Both the position numbers and the translations under genes were made by a program. The notes below the pieces were generated by a model. That model searched no databases and was not told the DNA's origin. It saw only the letters and a program-made list of their open reading frames with translations. From the NCBI GenBank assembly GCA_009887095.1, contig QXYC01000011.1, positions 1 through 64,000 on the forward strand: a stretch of 64,000 nucleotides of DNA, read 5' to 3'. Positions within the stretch are counted from its first letter, which is position 1. The number at the start of each line of letters is the position of its first letter. The stretch comes from Candidatus Poseidoniales archaeon (GTDB lineage Archaea; Thermoplasmatota; Poseidoniia; Poseidoniales; Poseidoniaceae). Positions 8,908 through 18,500 of the stretch are shown here, one piece after another.

Positions 8908-9759
8908 ATGACCCCCGAAGAGTTGCTCGGTGTGACCCCCGCCTTACTGGCGAAGTCCATTTTACACCGTCGCGAACGCCTTGCTGAGGTCATACCAGAG
9001 CAACTTGATGCCCGGCAAGAAGAACTCTTGGCAGCCGAACCTCTTGCCCGTGCCGCCAAAGAAAAGCGAGATGGCATCAACACCAAGGTTGCGAGCCTCA
9101 AGAAGGAGCGCGCCGATGCTCAAACCAAAGCACGAGCCTTGTTCAAGCGAGCCGGGGCCTTGAGAGATCAACTCCAAGCATCCGGTGGCATCAAGGACCC
9201 AGACCCAAAGTGGGCCAAGGAAAAACTTGATTCGAAGTTACAAAGCCTTGAACAGGAACTTGAGACGAACGCAGGCAATCACAAAACTGAACAAAAGTAC
9301 ATCCAAGAAATGAAGTCGCTGATTCGTCAACATGACGAATGGGTGGCTCAACGTGCATCAAGTCAAGAAGGACTTACTGAAATGGATGCATCGTTCAAAG
9401 AAGCAAAAGCACTGCTTGAAACAGCCCAGAAAGCCCACGATGCAATCCTCGAACTTGCCTCCGAAAACGAGTATTTCCACACCACGTATGTGGAACACGA
9501 AGCCCACCGACGGCGAGCTGATGGTCGAACGAAGCGGCTTGCTGAAGCACTTGACAGCAGTCAACGTGGCATCGAGCACTGGCAGAAAATCATCGATGAT
9601 GGCTTTGATCGCCTCTTGAGCAACGCAACAAAGGTCAAACAAGGTGGTGTATCAAGTTCCGTTCGCAACCGAAAGCCCGCTAAAAAGGACGCTCCAAAGC
9701 GAGGAAAAGCACGGCGCACTTCCACTGCACAACCAAAAGCCGGAGGTGAAGAAGAGTGA
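8908..9759 (+). CDS. Coiled-coil protein, COG1340-like (second copy)
   Basis: This protein has 283 residues if started at the ATG at 8908, which follows an AGGTGGGGGG Shine-Dalgarno-like run. The open frame extends upstream to a GTG at 8872. After a short non-coil start (MTPEELLGVTP) it is nearly all coiled coil, including QEELLAAEPLARAAKEKRDG and a second coil block at about residues 95-240. It ends in a Lys/Arg/Pro-rich tail. It shares its layout with the proteins at 3035-4042 and 12973-13869. Its stop overlaps the GTG start of the nucleotidyltransferase gene by 3 bases, and the GGAGGTGA that starts that gene lies inside its own end, so the two are translationally coupled. Confidence 0.72.
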   Translation: MTPEELLGVTPALLAKSILHRRERLAEVIPEQLDARQEELLAAEPLARAAKEKRDGINTKVASLKKERADAQTKARALFKRAGALRDQLQASGGIKDPDPKWAKEKLDSKLQSLEQELETNAGNHKTEQKYIQEMKSLIRQHDEWVAQRASSQEGLTEMDASFKEAKALLETAQKAHDAILELASENEYFHTTYVEHEAHRRRADGRTKRLAEALDSSQRGIEHWQKIIDDGFDRLLSNATKVKQGGVSSSVRNRKPAKKDAPKRGKARRTSTAQPKAGGEEE

Positions 9760-11948
9760 GCGATGAATGCAAGACCACGGGCTTCACGCCTCAACAAGTC
9801 GCTCGTTGGCCCAACGTCCACAAGCACCTCTGTGGTACGCTTGAACTGCCCACACTCGACAGCGTGAGTGAAGAGGTCATCCTCAACATCGGCGAAGGCA
9901 TCGAATCTATGCTGAAGTCTGAAGGACCAACGCCAAAGCAGCTCAAAGCCCGTGCAGGACTGTTCCGACACCTCAAGCGAACCCTTGAGCACAGATTCAA
10001 GAACGCTGAACTTCAACAATTTGGGTCTTCACAATCAGGGCTGACATTGCAAGCGGGGGACCTCGATTTGTGCCTCCAATTCAAGGGTGACATCCCAGCG
10101 AAGGCGCTTCGCCAAGTCAATCGAATCCTCAAGCAACACGACATGGAAGACATCGTCATGCTGCCTCGTGCGAAGGTTCCAATCATCAAATTCAAAGATG
10201 AGCGAACAAAAATTCCAGTTGACATCTCAATCAACAACACGCTCGCACTGCACAACACAGAACTGCTGAAGCGGTACTCGGCATGCGACGAGCGAATTCG
10301 AAGCGTCATCTTAGCGGTCAAGCATTGGGCCAACCGAAGGGATGTCAGTGACGCAGCATCTGGCACTTTTTCCTCCTATGCGTGGACCTTGCTAGCCGTT
10401 CAAGCACTCCAACAAACAACACCGCCAGTCGCTCCGGTCCTCCAAGAGGGCCAAGAACGCTCGATGGTTGAAGTTGAGGGCACCACCTATGACCTCACCA
10501 TGCGTGAGGTGGACAGCATCACGATGGATCCGAAAAACAACCAAAGCCTCGGCGAACTCTTTGTCGAATTCATCTTCAAATACGCCGCATCTTGGCCGTT
10601 CAAAGACCAGGTTGTTTCAGTGCGAACCGGCAGCCCGGTGACTCGTAAATCCAAGAAATGGAAGCATGCGACGCCGAAAGCTGAAAAGGCAGTCTTGATG
10701 GAAAAGAAGACTCGACTCGGACAACACTCATTGCCGATTGAAGACCCATTCGACCTCAAGCACGACTTGAGCCGAGTGCTCCGACCTGCTGGCGCCCTCG
10801 ACATCCAAGAGGAATTCATCCGCGCATGCCTCGCAATGGGTGATGGTGGCCGATGGGATGCAATTGTCGAAGCAAAGAACCCGGAACGGTTTGTTCCTGT
10901 GGCCGAGTTTGATTTGTTCGAAGACCTTCGCAAGAAATCCAAAGAGGAAGTGGCCACACTTCTGAGCGAGAATGCCACGGCAATCGAAGCATTGGACGAA
11001 CGAATGAACGCCCTCACCGAAGAGCGAAAGCACAACGTTCGAATGTCCCGTGCGTTGCGAGGCACCATCGAAGACACAACCGAATTGCGCAATGAGTTGC
11101 GAACCATCGTCCGGACCCTGCGCCCACGATCGAAGGAGATGGATAAACTCCAGACAACTCGGGATGAAATCAACAAGCGCATTGGTCTCCCGCTGTACAG
11201 GATTGAAGAACTGCTCACCGATGTCTACAAACAACTCACTGGCGAAATTGACCTTTTCCAAGTCCCATCCCTTCGAAGGGAAGAAGACCAGTTCTCATGG
11301 TTCTTTGAATTGCAAGCCATGCACGCAGAAGCGACCAAAGCACAGGAAGCGCACAAAGCCTTCATCGCTTTGCTCAAGGAGCAAAAGGATGCAGTCCGCT
11401 CCCTCAAGGCGAACGAGAAAGAGCAACAGAAGCACAAGGCAGAATTGCTCGAATCTGAACCGATGTTGAAAGACATGGACCTGAACTTCAGTGACGCCAT
11501 GCAGTTTGACAAGAAGGCGCACAAACTCCTCAAGGTCATCGATCAGCGCCGCACTGAACTTCGCAGACTGCGAAGAGAAAAAGGACGCCTCGATGCATGG
11601 GTACGCATCAGTTCGAACCCCTCTCGTTCCTCGAACCGGCATGGGAACAAAGGCGGTGGCAAACGAGGTGGTGGCCAAAAGCGAACGAAATCTGGTTCAG
11701 CAGATTGGAAACCACGTAACAATGGGCCTCGACCTGAAGATGTGCAACAGCGAGCCGCATCCGGTGGCACCCTTTCGCTCACCGATCTCGATGTTCTGCT
11801 GAACAGTGGAGGACTGAGCACCGTCACCAAGAAGCAACCTTCCCCAAAGGCCTCACGACGTCAAGAGCGGAAGAAGAAGGTCAATGCAAGGAACTTGACC
11901 CCACACCGTGGTGAACGGTCCCAGTCCAGAAAAGGGCGAAAGGATTGA
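9756..11948 (+). CDS. Cid1/Trf4-like terminal nucleotidyltransferase (TUTase/poly(A) polymerase type) with coiled-coil tail
   Basis: This 730-residue protein has the full catalytic plan of eukaryotic non-canonical poly(A)/poly(U) polymerases. FGSS starts at residue 89, and the metal-binding pair is GDLDL (Asp102, Asp104). The third acid is in PVDIS (Asp156), followed by NNTLALHNT. LAVKHWA (about 186-192) and FSSYAWTLL (205-213) belong to the central domain, with PPVAPVLQE after them. A PAP-associated segment is NNQSLGELF. The base-recognition loop is IEDPF with His336 six residues after the Asp, the position at which Cid1-type enzymes use His to prefer UTP. Residues about 380-620 are coiled coil and the last 110 are basic and Gly/Arg-rich, which could bind RNA. 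The GTG start has GGAGGTGA six bases upstream. By family it should add nucleotides to RNA 3' ends. Confidence 0.82.
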   Translation: MSDECKTTGFTPQQVARWPNVHKHLCGTLELPTLDSVSEEVILNIGEGIESMLKSEGPTPKQLKARAGLFRHLKRTLEHRFKNAELQQFGSSQSGLTLQAGDLDLCLQFKGDIPAKALRQVNRILKQHDMEDIVMLPRAKVPIIKFKDERTKIPVDISINNTLALHNTELLKRYSACDERIRSVILAVKHWANRRDVSDAASGTFSSYAWTLLAVQALQQTTPPVAPVLQEGQERSMVEVEGTTYDLTMREVDSITMDPKNNQSLGELFVEFIFKYAASWPFKDQVVSVRTGSPVTRKSKKWKHATPKAEKAVLMEKKTRLGQHSLPIEDPFDLKHDLSRVLRPAGALDIQEEFIRACLAMGDGGRWDAIVEAKNPERFVPVAEFDLFEDLRKKSKEEVATLLSENATAIEALDERMNALTEERKHNVRMSRALRGTIEDTTELRNELRTIVRTLRPRSKEMDKLQTTRDEINKRIGLPLYRIEELLTDVYKQLTGEIDLFQVPSLRREEDQFSWFFELQAMHAEATKAQEAHKAFIALLKEQKDAVRSLKANEKEQQKHKAELLESEPMLKDMDLNFSDAMQFDKKAHKLLKVIDQRRTELRRLRREKGRLDAWVRISSNPSRSSNRHGNKGGGKRGGGQKRTKSGSADWKPRNNGPRPEDVQQRAASGGTLSLTDLDVLLNSGGLSTVTKKQPSPKASRRQERKKKVNARNLTPHRGERSQSRKGRKD

Positions 11949-11952
11949 TCTC

Positions 11953-12450
11953 ATGGCCAACATCCAATGGATTTTGGGTGTTGAACCAGCAAACCTCCCC
12001 TCGGAGTGGCGAGCCACCGTCAAAGAACTGTTTCTTCAAGAAACGGGTGAAGTGTATGCTGACGTCTCGATTGCGTCCCTCCCAATTCCTGCCTGGGACG
12101 GAAATTTACTCTTGGTGGACATGGATCGTTACCCCGACCCAAGTTCCTTCAAAGGCCTCATGTGGGCGTTGCCATTTTTGGAAGACGGGGTACGGATTGC
12201 AGCGTTTGCCCTTCAAGCAGAATACCAAGGGTTTGGCTGGGGTTCCCTCGCTTGGAATCATCTTGTGGGCGTTTGCCATGCGAATCAAAAGAACTTCATC
12301 CAATTGGAAGTGAAAGCATCGAATGACGGCGCCATTAAATTCTATAGAACGAGAGGTCTCGAAGTTAAAAAGCACCTCGAAAACTATTACAAATCCGGAT
12401 TGGGCTACATGATGAACGGACCAGTCCCTTCCAATTCCAATTCCAATTGA
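11953..12450 (+). CDS. GNAT-family N-acetyltransferase
   Basis: This 165-residue protein fits the GNAT fold. The acetyl-CoA pyrophosphate loop is QGFGWGS (Q-x-x-G-x-G pattern) at about residues 95-101, after the strand IAAFALQAEY. The late strand LEVKASNDGAIKFYRTRGL is the usual N..A..FY..GF element of RimI-like enzymes. Substrates range from protein N-termini to small amines and cannot be read here. The ATG at 11953 lies 4 bases after the nucleotidyltransferase stop, so both are probably on one transcript. The end of the gene is a threefold TTCCAA repeat that encodes an Asn/Ser tail. Confidence 0.78.
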   Translation: MANIQWILGVEPANLPSEWRATVKELFLQETGEVYADVSIASLPIPAWDGNLLLVDMDRYPDPSSFKGLMWALPFLEDGVRIAAFALQAEYQGFGWGSLAWNHLVGVCHANQKNFIQLEVKASNDGAIKFYRTRGLEVKKHLENYYKSGLGYMMNGPVPSNSNSN

Positions 12451-12458
12451 ATTTGGAA
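12429..12458 (+). repeat. Threefold TTCCAA microsatellite plus inverted TTGGAA
   Basis: TTCCAA occurs three times in tandem (12429-12446), and its reverse complement TTGGAA follows at 12453-12458, ending on the first base of the next start codon. It encodes the SNSNSN end of the GNAT protein and could form a small hairpin over the start of the Roadblock gene. Confidence 0.7.
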
Positions 12459-12817
12459 TGGGGTCAAAGGTTAAGCGGCCCCTTCAGCATCCCTTGGTTG
12501 TGGAACAGCGCGTGCTCGATGGACTGTTGACCCACGACGGGGTTCAACAGGTCGCTCTCTTGGACAGTGATGGCTTTGCCACCACCACCTCGCCACGCCA
12601 CGATGACACGGTTGAGCAACTCGCTCAAGTGATCGGCCCGTTGGATGCATCCAAGTCAACCCGGGTGTCCCTTCACGGCGAGAACGCCTGCGTGATGGCT
12701 GAACGATTGAAAGGCGAACGCGTGATTGTACTGAAGTGCAGCACCGATGCCAATTTGGGGAAAATACGCTCACTGCTCGCCCAAGCAATCGTCTCACTCA
12801 ACGCTTTAGTCGTCTAA
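12458..12817 (+). CDS. Roadblock/LC7-domain protein
   Basis: This 119-residue protein has the pattern of the Roadblock/LC7 family: a helix (VVEQRVLDGLLTHDGVQQ), a strand pair starting VALLDSDGFATTT, a helix (VEQLAQVIG), the strands RVSLHGENACVMAERL and ERVIVLKCS, and a final helix (GKIRSLLAQAIVSL). Members such as MglB regulate small Ras-like GTPases or act as scaffolds. No partner GTPase is encoded next to it. It follows the GNAT gene by 7 bases and precedes a coiled-coil gene. Function beyond the fold is not known. Confidence 0.7.
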   Translation: MGSKVKRPLQHPLVVEQRVLDGLLTHDGVQQVALLDSDGFATTTSPRHDDTVEQLAQVIGPLDASKSTRVSLHGENACVMAERLKGERVIVLKCSTDANLGKIRSLLAQAIVSLNALVV

Positions 12818-12972
12818 TGGTCCTTGTTGAGTTCGACGTTCATATTTGGCGCAACCATTGCCCACCCATGCCGTTGCAATCATCGCTTCGCAGTGAAGGG
12901 ATTAAATGGGGGTGCAAGGTCGCCAAACCGGTGAGAAGATGGGAATCTTCCACCGAACAGGTGCGATACAGA

Positions 12973-13869
12973 ATGACTGAATTCAAAACTCAACTCGAAG
13001 AGCGACGCAAACTGGTCGATGGTAAAGCGACCAGCTACCGAACGACCCGTGACGAATGGAACGAGAAATCGAAGTCATTCACGGGTACCCGCAACGAGTT
13101 GAACGCTGAAGTTCGAGAACTCATCGTGCAAGTGCGCGAACAACGTGAAATCCGAGAACAAATGAACGAAATCGTTCGTGAAAAGAAAGCAACTCGCCAA
13201 GAAGCGAACACCTCCGTACGGGCAGCAAAAGAAATGCTCGAGGCCGCAAAGGGTCCACAAGCAGCACCTGCCCCAGTTGAGCCAGGACAACGACGTGGAC
13301 GACGAGAGAAGCCACCAGAAACAATTCACACCCTCAAGCGAGAACTAAACCGACTCGAGAACGAGTTCGAGCGTGGACGCCACACTGGGAACAACGAAAC
13401 CAAGGTCATGAAGCGCATGAAGGAAATTGCGGCCAAGATCAAGAAGATGAAGACCAGTGAAGACGGCAACACCGAACTCAAGGAAGCACGAGAATTGCTC
13501 CGTGTCGCCATGGAAGCACAGGAAGCGGCTCACGAAGAAGTGACCGCTGCTGCCCAAGCTGCCCAAGAAGCGCACGACTTGATGCTCCAATGGAACAAGG
13601 AAGTCGATCGTCAACGAGACAAAGCTGAATCTGCTCACCGAGAACTTCGCAAGTCGAAGAAGCAAGCAGACAAGGCACACCACCTCTACATCGTCTCCCT
13701 TCGATGCCTTCACTCGATTCAAGACATCCTCCGTGCCATGCGTGGCGCAAGCGCTGGTGCAGGACAACGTCCGTCGGCCCGTGTTGAAGTGCAGGATTTG
13801 ATGAGCAAATTGATGTCTGGAGAAACCCTTTCTACAGACGAATTGATGCAACTCCAACGATTTGACTGA
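12973..13869 (+). CDS. Coiled-coil protein, COG1340-like (third copy)
   Basis: This 298-residue protein starts at the ATG at 12973 (MTEFKTQLEERRKL), the first start after a plausible leader; the open frame runs further up to 12736. Long coiled-coil blocks are broken by a Pro/Ala/Arg-rich linker at about residues 93-112 (PAPVEPGQRRGRREKPPE). Phrases such as RTTRDEWNEK, GTRNELNAEV and VREKKATRQEAN match those in the other two coiled-coil proteins, which points to paralogy. The C-terminus, with SGETLSTDELMQL, is not a coil. No catalytic motif, signal or membrane helix is present. Confidence 0.72.
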   Translation: MTEFKTQLEERRKLVDGKATSYRTTRDEWNEKSKSFTGTRNELNAEVRELIVQVREQREIREQMNEIVREKKATRQEANTSVRAAKEMLEAAKGPQAAPAPVEPGQRRGRREKPPETIHTLKRELNRLENEFERGRHTGNNETKVMKRMKEIAAKIKKMKTSEDGNTELKEARELLRVAMEAQEAAHEEVTAAAQAAQEAHDLMLQWNKEVDRQRDKAESAHRELRKSKKQADKAHHLYIVSLRCLHSIQDILRAMRGASAGAGQRPSARVEVQDLMSKLMSGETLSTDELMQLQRFD

Positions 13870-13933
13870 ACATCGCCCTGCGATGAAATGAAAGACCCCC
13901 CCGACCACAGGGAAGATTACCGAGGGAGCACCC

Positions 13934-15091
13934 ATGCTATCCAAAGATGAAATTGCTGCAATCGTCGATGATTACGATCGAATGAAACTCCGCATTGGGA
14001 TGACCGCATCCCACTCTGCACTGGACATTTGTGACGGCGCTATTGAGGAAGGATTCCCAACGGTTGCATACTGCAAAGAAGGTCGACACAAGACCTATGC
14101 GAACTATTTCAAGGCCCATCGAAGCGGTTCTGGACGTGTGACCCGGGGCATGGTGGACAAGGCAATTGTCATGCCATCTTTCAACGATGTGATGAAGCCA
14201 GAGATGCAAGCCGAGATGCGCAAGCGAAACGTCGTCTACATCCCAAACCGTTCCTTCACTTCTTACTCCGCCATTGAGGATGTTGAAGACACCTTCAAGG
14301 TGCCATTGTTTGGTTCGAGAAACATGCTCCGTATGGAAGAGCGCACAGAAGACCAAGACTACTACTGGATCCTTGACAAAGCAGGCCTTCCATACCCTGA
14401 AGCGATCGCAGACCCGCAGGACATTGATTGCCTCGTGATCGTCAAGCTGCATCACGCTCAGAAGAAACTCGAACGTGGTTTCTTCACATGCGCTTCTTAC
14501 GAGGAATACCTTGAGAAATCCAAGACATTGCTCGCCGAGGGCGTCATCGATGAGGCATCCCTCGAAGGTGCTCGAATCGAGCGCTACGTCATCGGACCAG
14601 TGTTCAACCTCAACTTCTTCTACAGCCCTCTTGCTGAGGAAGGCGAGAAATTAGAACTGCTTGGCGTCGATTGGCGATTCGAATCATCACTTGACGGTCA
14701 TGTCCGTTTGCCAGCACCGCAGCAAATGACCATGCCAGCCCACCAACAGATCCCTGAGATGACCGTGGTTGGACACAACACAGCCACCATCCGTGAATCC
14801 TTGCTTGAGAAGGCTTTCGAACTTGGTGAGAAGTTCATCACCGCAAGCAAAGAGCACTACGACCCTGGAATCATCGGTCCATTCTGTTTGCAAACCTGCA
14901 TTGACAAGGACATGAATTACTACATTTACGATGTTGCACCTCGTTTGGGTGGAGGAACAAACGTTCACGTGAGCGTTGGGCACCCATACGGAAACGCAAC
15001 ATGGCGCAAGCCAATGTCAAGCGGACGACGCATTGCTATGGAACTTCGAATGGCTGCTGAACAGGATCGTTTGCTCGAAGTCCTCACATGA
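13934..15091 (+). CDS. purP: PurP, formate-dependent FAICAR synthetase
   Basis: This 385-residue ATP-grasp enzyme makes FAICAR from AICAR, formate and ATP, the archaeal version of the ninth step of purine synthesis in the cytosol. N-terminal signatures include TASHSALDICDGA and an EGFPTVAYCKEGR segment. PLFGSRNMLRMEER is the family's substrate-domain motif. ATP-grasp elements include VIVKLHHAQKK and the metal-binding region near YIYDVAPRLGGGTNVH. The length is typical for PurP. It follows the coiled-coil gene by 64 bases, with GAGGGAG as a Shine-Dalgarno sequence before the ATG. Confidence 0.93.
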   Translation: MLSKDEIAAIVDDYDRMKLRIGMTASHSALDICDGAIEEGFPTVAYCKEGRHKTYANYFKAHRSGSGRVTRGMVDKAIVMPSFNDVMKPEMQAEMRKRNVVYIPNRSFTSYSAIEDVEDTFKVPLFGSRNMLRMEERTEDQDYYWILDKAGLPYPEAIADPQDIDCLVIVKLHHAQKKLERGFFTCASYEEYLEKSKTLLAEGVIDEASLEGARIERYVIGPVFNLNFFYSPLAEEGEKLELLGVDWRFESSLDGHVRLPAPQQMTMPAHQQIPEMTVVGHNTATIRESLLEKAFELGEKFITASKEHYDPGIIGPFCLQTCIDKDMNYYIYDVAPRLGGGTNVHVSVGHPYGNATWRKPMSSGRRIAMELRMAAEQDRLLEVLT

Positions 15092-15121
15092 TGAGGGAAG
15101 CACAACCATCGTTGCTGAAAA

Positions 15122-15514
15122 TCACGACCTTGCTTCAAGGTAGTACGCTGCGTTAATCGCACCTGCGAACGCAACCCATGCAATGTAGGGCCAAACCAAC
15201 ATCGAGGCGGTTGGTGCAGCTTTGTAAACAGCAAATGCGTAGATGCTTGCGAACACAACCATGACCACAATCATGCCCAATGCGAGAAGGTACCGCTCTG
15301 AGTTGAACACTGAAGGCCAAGCCAAATTTACAACCAACTGAATCAGGAAGAGTGCGATCACCAATGTGGATTGCTCCACCTCGTCACGCACAGCCAGCAC
15401 GCTGCTGAAACTGATGGCCAAACAGGCGTACAACACGGCCCAAATCGGTCCAACAATCCACCCAGGAGGTTGAAAGAACGGTTCGTATGCTGAATCAAAG
15501 GTCATCGCATCCAC
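15122..15514 (-). CDS. TspO/MBR-family membrane protein
   Basis: This 130-residue protein has five hydrophobic segments and the TspO landmarks QPPGWIVGPIWAVLY (first loop and helix), NLAWPSVF (third helix) and a last helix with YIAWVAFAGAINAAYY, similar to the cholesterol/porphyrin-site region of the family. It is slightly shorter than bacterial TspO (about 155 residues). TspO proteins bind tetrapyrroles and have stress-related roles, and in light-exposed marine microbes they are common. It is convergent with purP (31-base gap). Confidence 0.85.
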   Translation of the reverse strand: MDAMTFDSAYEPFFQPPGWIVGPIWAVLYACLAISFSSVLAVRDEVEQSTLVIALFLIQLVVNLAWPSVFNSERYLLALGMIVVMVVFASIYAFAVYKAAPTASMLVWPYIAWVAFAGAINAAYYLEARS

Positions 15515-15566
15515 CCCTCAAAACCTCATCGAAACCGGTTTTTAAAACCGTGTTCAAGGAGAGCGC

Positions 15567-18500
15567 TCAACCTTGGAAGGCTGGGTAGTATTGCTGTGTG
15601 TAACCAAGTGCATCAGGAGCAGGGTAGCCTTGAGCAAGCAATCCTTCGTAGTAGGTCCGTGCAGGGTCAGCAGCCACTGGTGCGGGTTGCGCAACCGGCT
15701 GTTGAGCCACTGGAGCAGCCTCGACCGCTGGAGCAGCGTAACTGGCTGCTGGTTGTTGCGCAACAGGTTGGGCGGCGAAGTTCGGCATGGCCACGGCCGC
15801 AGCAACTGGCTGTGCACTGAAGTCCGGCATGGCGACGCCGCCAGCAGGCTGTCCACCCATTGGTGGCATACCCGGCAGACCGCCTTGTGACTGGTTCCAT
15901 GCTTTCTCTTCCTCGCTTTCACCGCGACCTCGTAACAAGAACGCACCGCCAGCAAGGGCTGCAATCAAAACAGCTCCACCAAGACCGTAAACGACTGAAA
16001 ATCCGCCGGAAAGGCCGTCTGCATCTGCAGAGGCTTCCTTAATCCAACGAGTTGGGTCTTCGACATAGGCATCAGCGCCGTCGTCAATGGTCCAGTCAAC
16101 GCTTGGGTTTGAGTACCCGTCGCCATCTTCATCGTAACATCCGATTCGATCTTGGGTCGAGTTTCCACGGCCGTTGATGCATGCATCTGCACCATCTGCG
16201 ACTGTCCACGTTGCATCAGGATCCGAATAGCCGTCACCATCTGTATCAGCGCAACCAAGTCGGTCGATGGACGAGGTGTCACGAACGGTTGGGCAGTCAT
16301 CTGGTGTGACGCCAGTCGGGTTGTCACCATAGCCATCAAGGTCCTCATCGGACCATTGAGTCGGCTCATCAGGGAATGCGTCGCCACCTTGGGCAGGCAT
16401 CCAGTTGATGTCAGGGTCAGAACGGAGGTCCCCATCGCTGTCCACGCATCCGTAGCGGTCGAAGGTGGAGGTACCGGCTTGGTCTGGACAAGCATCGGGT
16501 TCGATTCCACTCTGATTGTCGCCAAATCCGTCACCGTCTGCATCTGCGTGTTGCGATGGTTCTTGCGGGAAGGCATCCATCACATCGTACCAGCCATCAC
16601 CATCGGCATCCGGACAACCGACCATGCCTGCTTGGAAGGAGGTGCCGGCTTGTGTTGGGCAGGCGTCTTGACCTTCTGCATCTGCGTTGTATTCGCCAGG
16701 CCATGTGGTGCTGCGATCGCCCCATGTATCGTTGGCCCAGTTATCACCAAATCCGTCTTCATCAAAGTCGGACCATTGGTATGGGTCGTTGGGGAATGCG
16801 TCAGCGCCGTCTTCAGTGGACCAGAAACCATCTGCATCGGAGTAGCCATCTTCATCTGCGTCGAAGCATCCGAGGCGGTCAGCGGTCGATGTGCCTGCTT
16901 GACTTGGGCAGTCATCAGGAGTGGTCCCAGCGGTGTTGTCACCAAAGCCATCGCCATCAGCGTCTGCCCACTGTGTTGCGTCATTGTCGAATGCATCATC
17001 CAAGTCTGCCCAACCATCACCGTCAGCATCGGGGCATGCGTTCTTGCCGCCAAGGGTCGAGTCGCCTGCTTGGTCTGGACAATCATCGAAGGTATCGGCC
17101 CAACTGTCACCGTCGGAATCGAGGCATCCTTGCGTACCGTTTAGCGAAGTTCCGAAGAGCGTCGGGCAATCATCGTTGACATCATCAAAGCCATCTGCAT
17201 CATCGTCGGCGTCCTCGTCGCTGTCACGGCATCCATCGCCGTCGATGTCATTGGCAGCATCGGAAACCCATGTTGGGCGAGGTGGTGCATAACTTGTGTA
17301 CGGACAGTTGTCATCAACATCGTCAATTTCGTCGTTGTCGTCGTCAGTGTCCTCGACATCGTCCTTGCAACCATCGTTGTCCCAATCGGTGGAAGCAGAG
17401 GGGTTGGAGGTGTCTTGGCTGCTTGTCCAGTTGAACTGACCGCCACGTGGGCAGAGATCAGGGAAGTTGTCGGTCAGGCCGTCGTTGTCATCATCTGAAT
17501 CGCAAGCATCGCCTTGAGCATCACCGTCGGTGTTGTCTTGAGTCGGGTTGGAAACGTTTGGGCAATTGTCTGCAAAGTCAGGCACGCCATCGAAATCTGC
17601 GTCTTTCTTCGAACTTGGGTCAATCGACCAAATCATGGCGTCCCAGCTGGTTGCCGAAGTGAGCGAGAGCGTACCTTTGCTCATGGAACCGCCGGCAAGA
17701 GCGCCCCCTACCGTAACAATATCAGATTCGTTGATGGCGAGGGAGTACAGCACTTCGTAGGCGGAACTCGAGGTTGACTCAAGCCACTCCCACGAACCAC
17801 TTGCAGAAAGTGCTCCAATCACGCCGTCGTAGTTGCCACTGACCACGGCAGAGTAAGAACCACCTGTGTAGGTGTTACCGATTGTTGTCACAATGAAGAC
17901 TTCATCCATCGAATTGATTGCAATATCACCCACAGAATCGGTGTCAGTGGTGCCGCCAGTTGCAGCCCAACTTGTGCCAGAGAGGGTGTTGAATGGATTC
18001 TTCAACACAAATGAGTCATGAGCGCCTTGTGAAGCCGTAATCGACCAAGCACCGGATGGACCGGAGCCTTGGAGGGTGCCGTCATACAAACCGCCGAGGT
18101 AGAGATCACCATTCATGCTGATTTCCATTGTACCGATTTGTGTGTCTTGATTTGGGGTACCAAGACCAGTGAGGGCCTTGACAACACCCGAGGAATCGTA
18201 GGTGAGGAAGAACGTGTCACTGTTACCAACTGGGAAGTAAGAGTTTGTTCCGAAAATAATGTTGCCAAAGGTGATGCCTGCAACGTAGATATCACCTGTT
18301 GAGTCGACTTCAACGCCCTCAACAATTTGGTTCCCAACGCCGCCGCCTGAAGTTGCCCACTTGAGGATGCCTTGCACACCGTCAATCTTCGCCACATACA
18401 CTTCGGGGTTTGTCACATTGAATGTCGAGCCACCAAAGTCAGTTTCTCCTTGGTGCGTGCCTGCAACGATGACGTCACCGTTCTGATCGATTGTCACTGC

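Noticed and set aside
16152-17144. Repetitive frames with Cys/Val or His/Arg-rich translations opposite the surface-protein genes (also near 42825-43631)
   Set aside because: They are mirror frames of the calcium repeats on the other strand; the true coding strand shows signal peptide, repeats and membrane helix.
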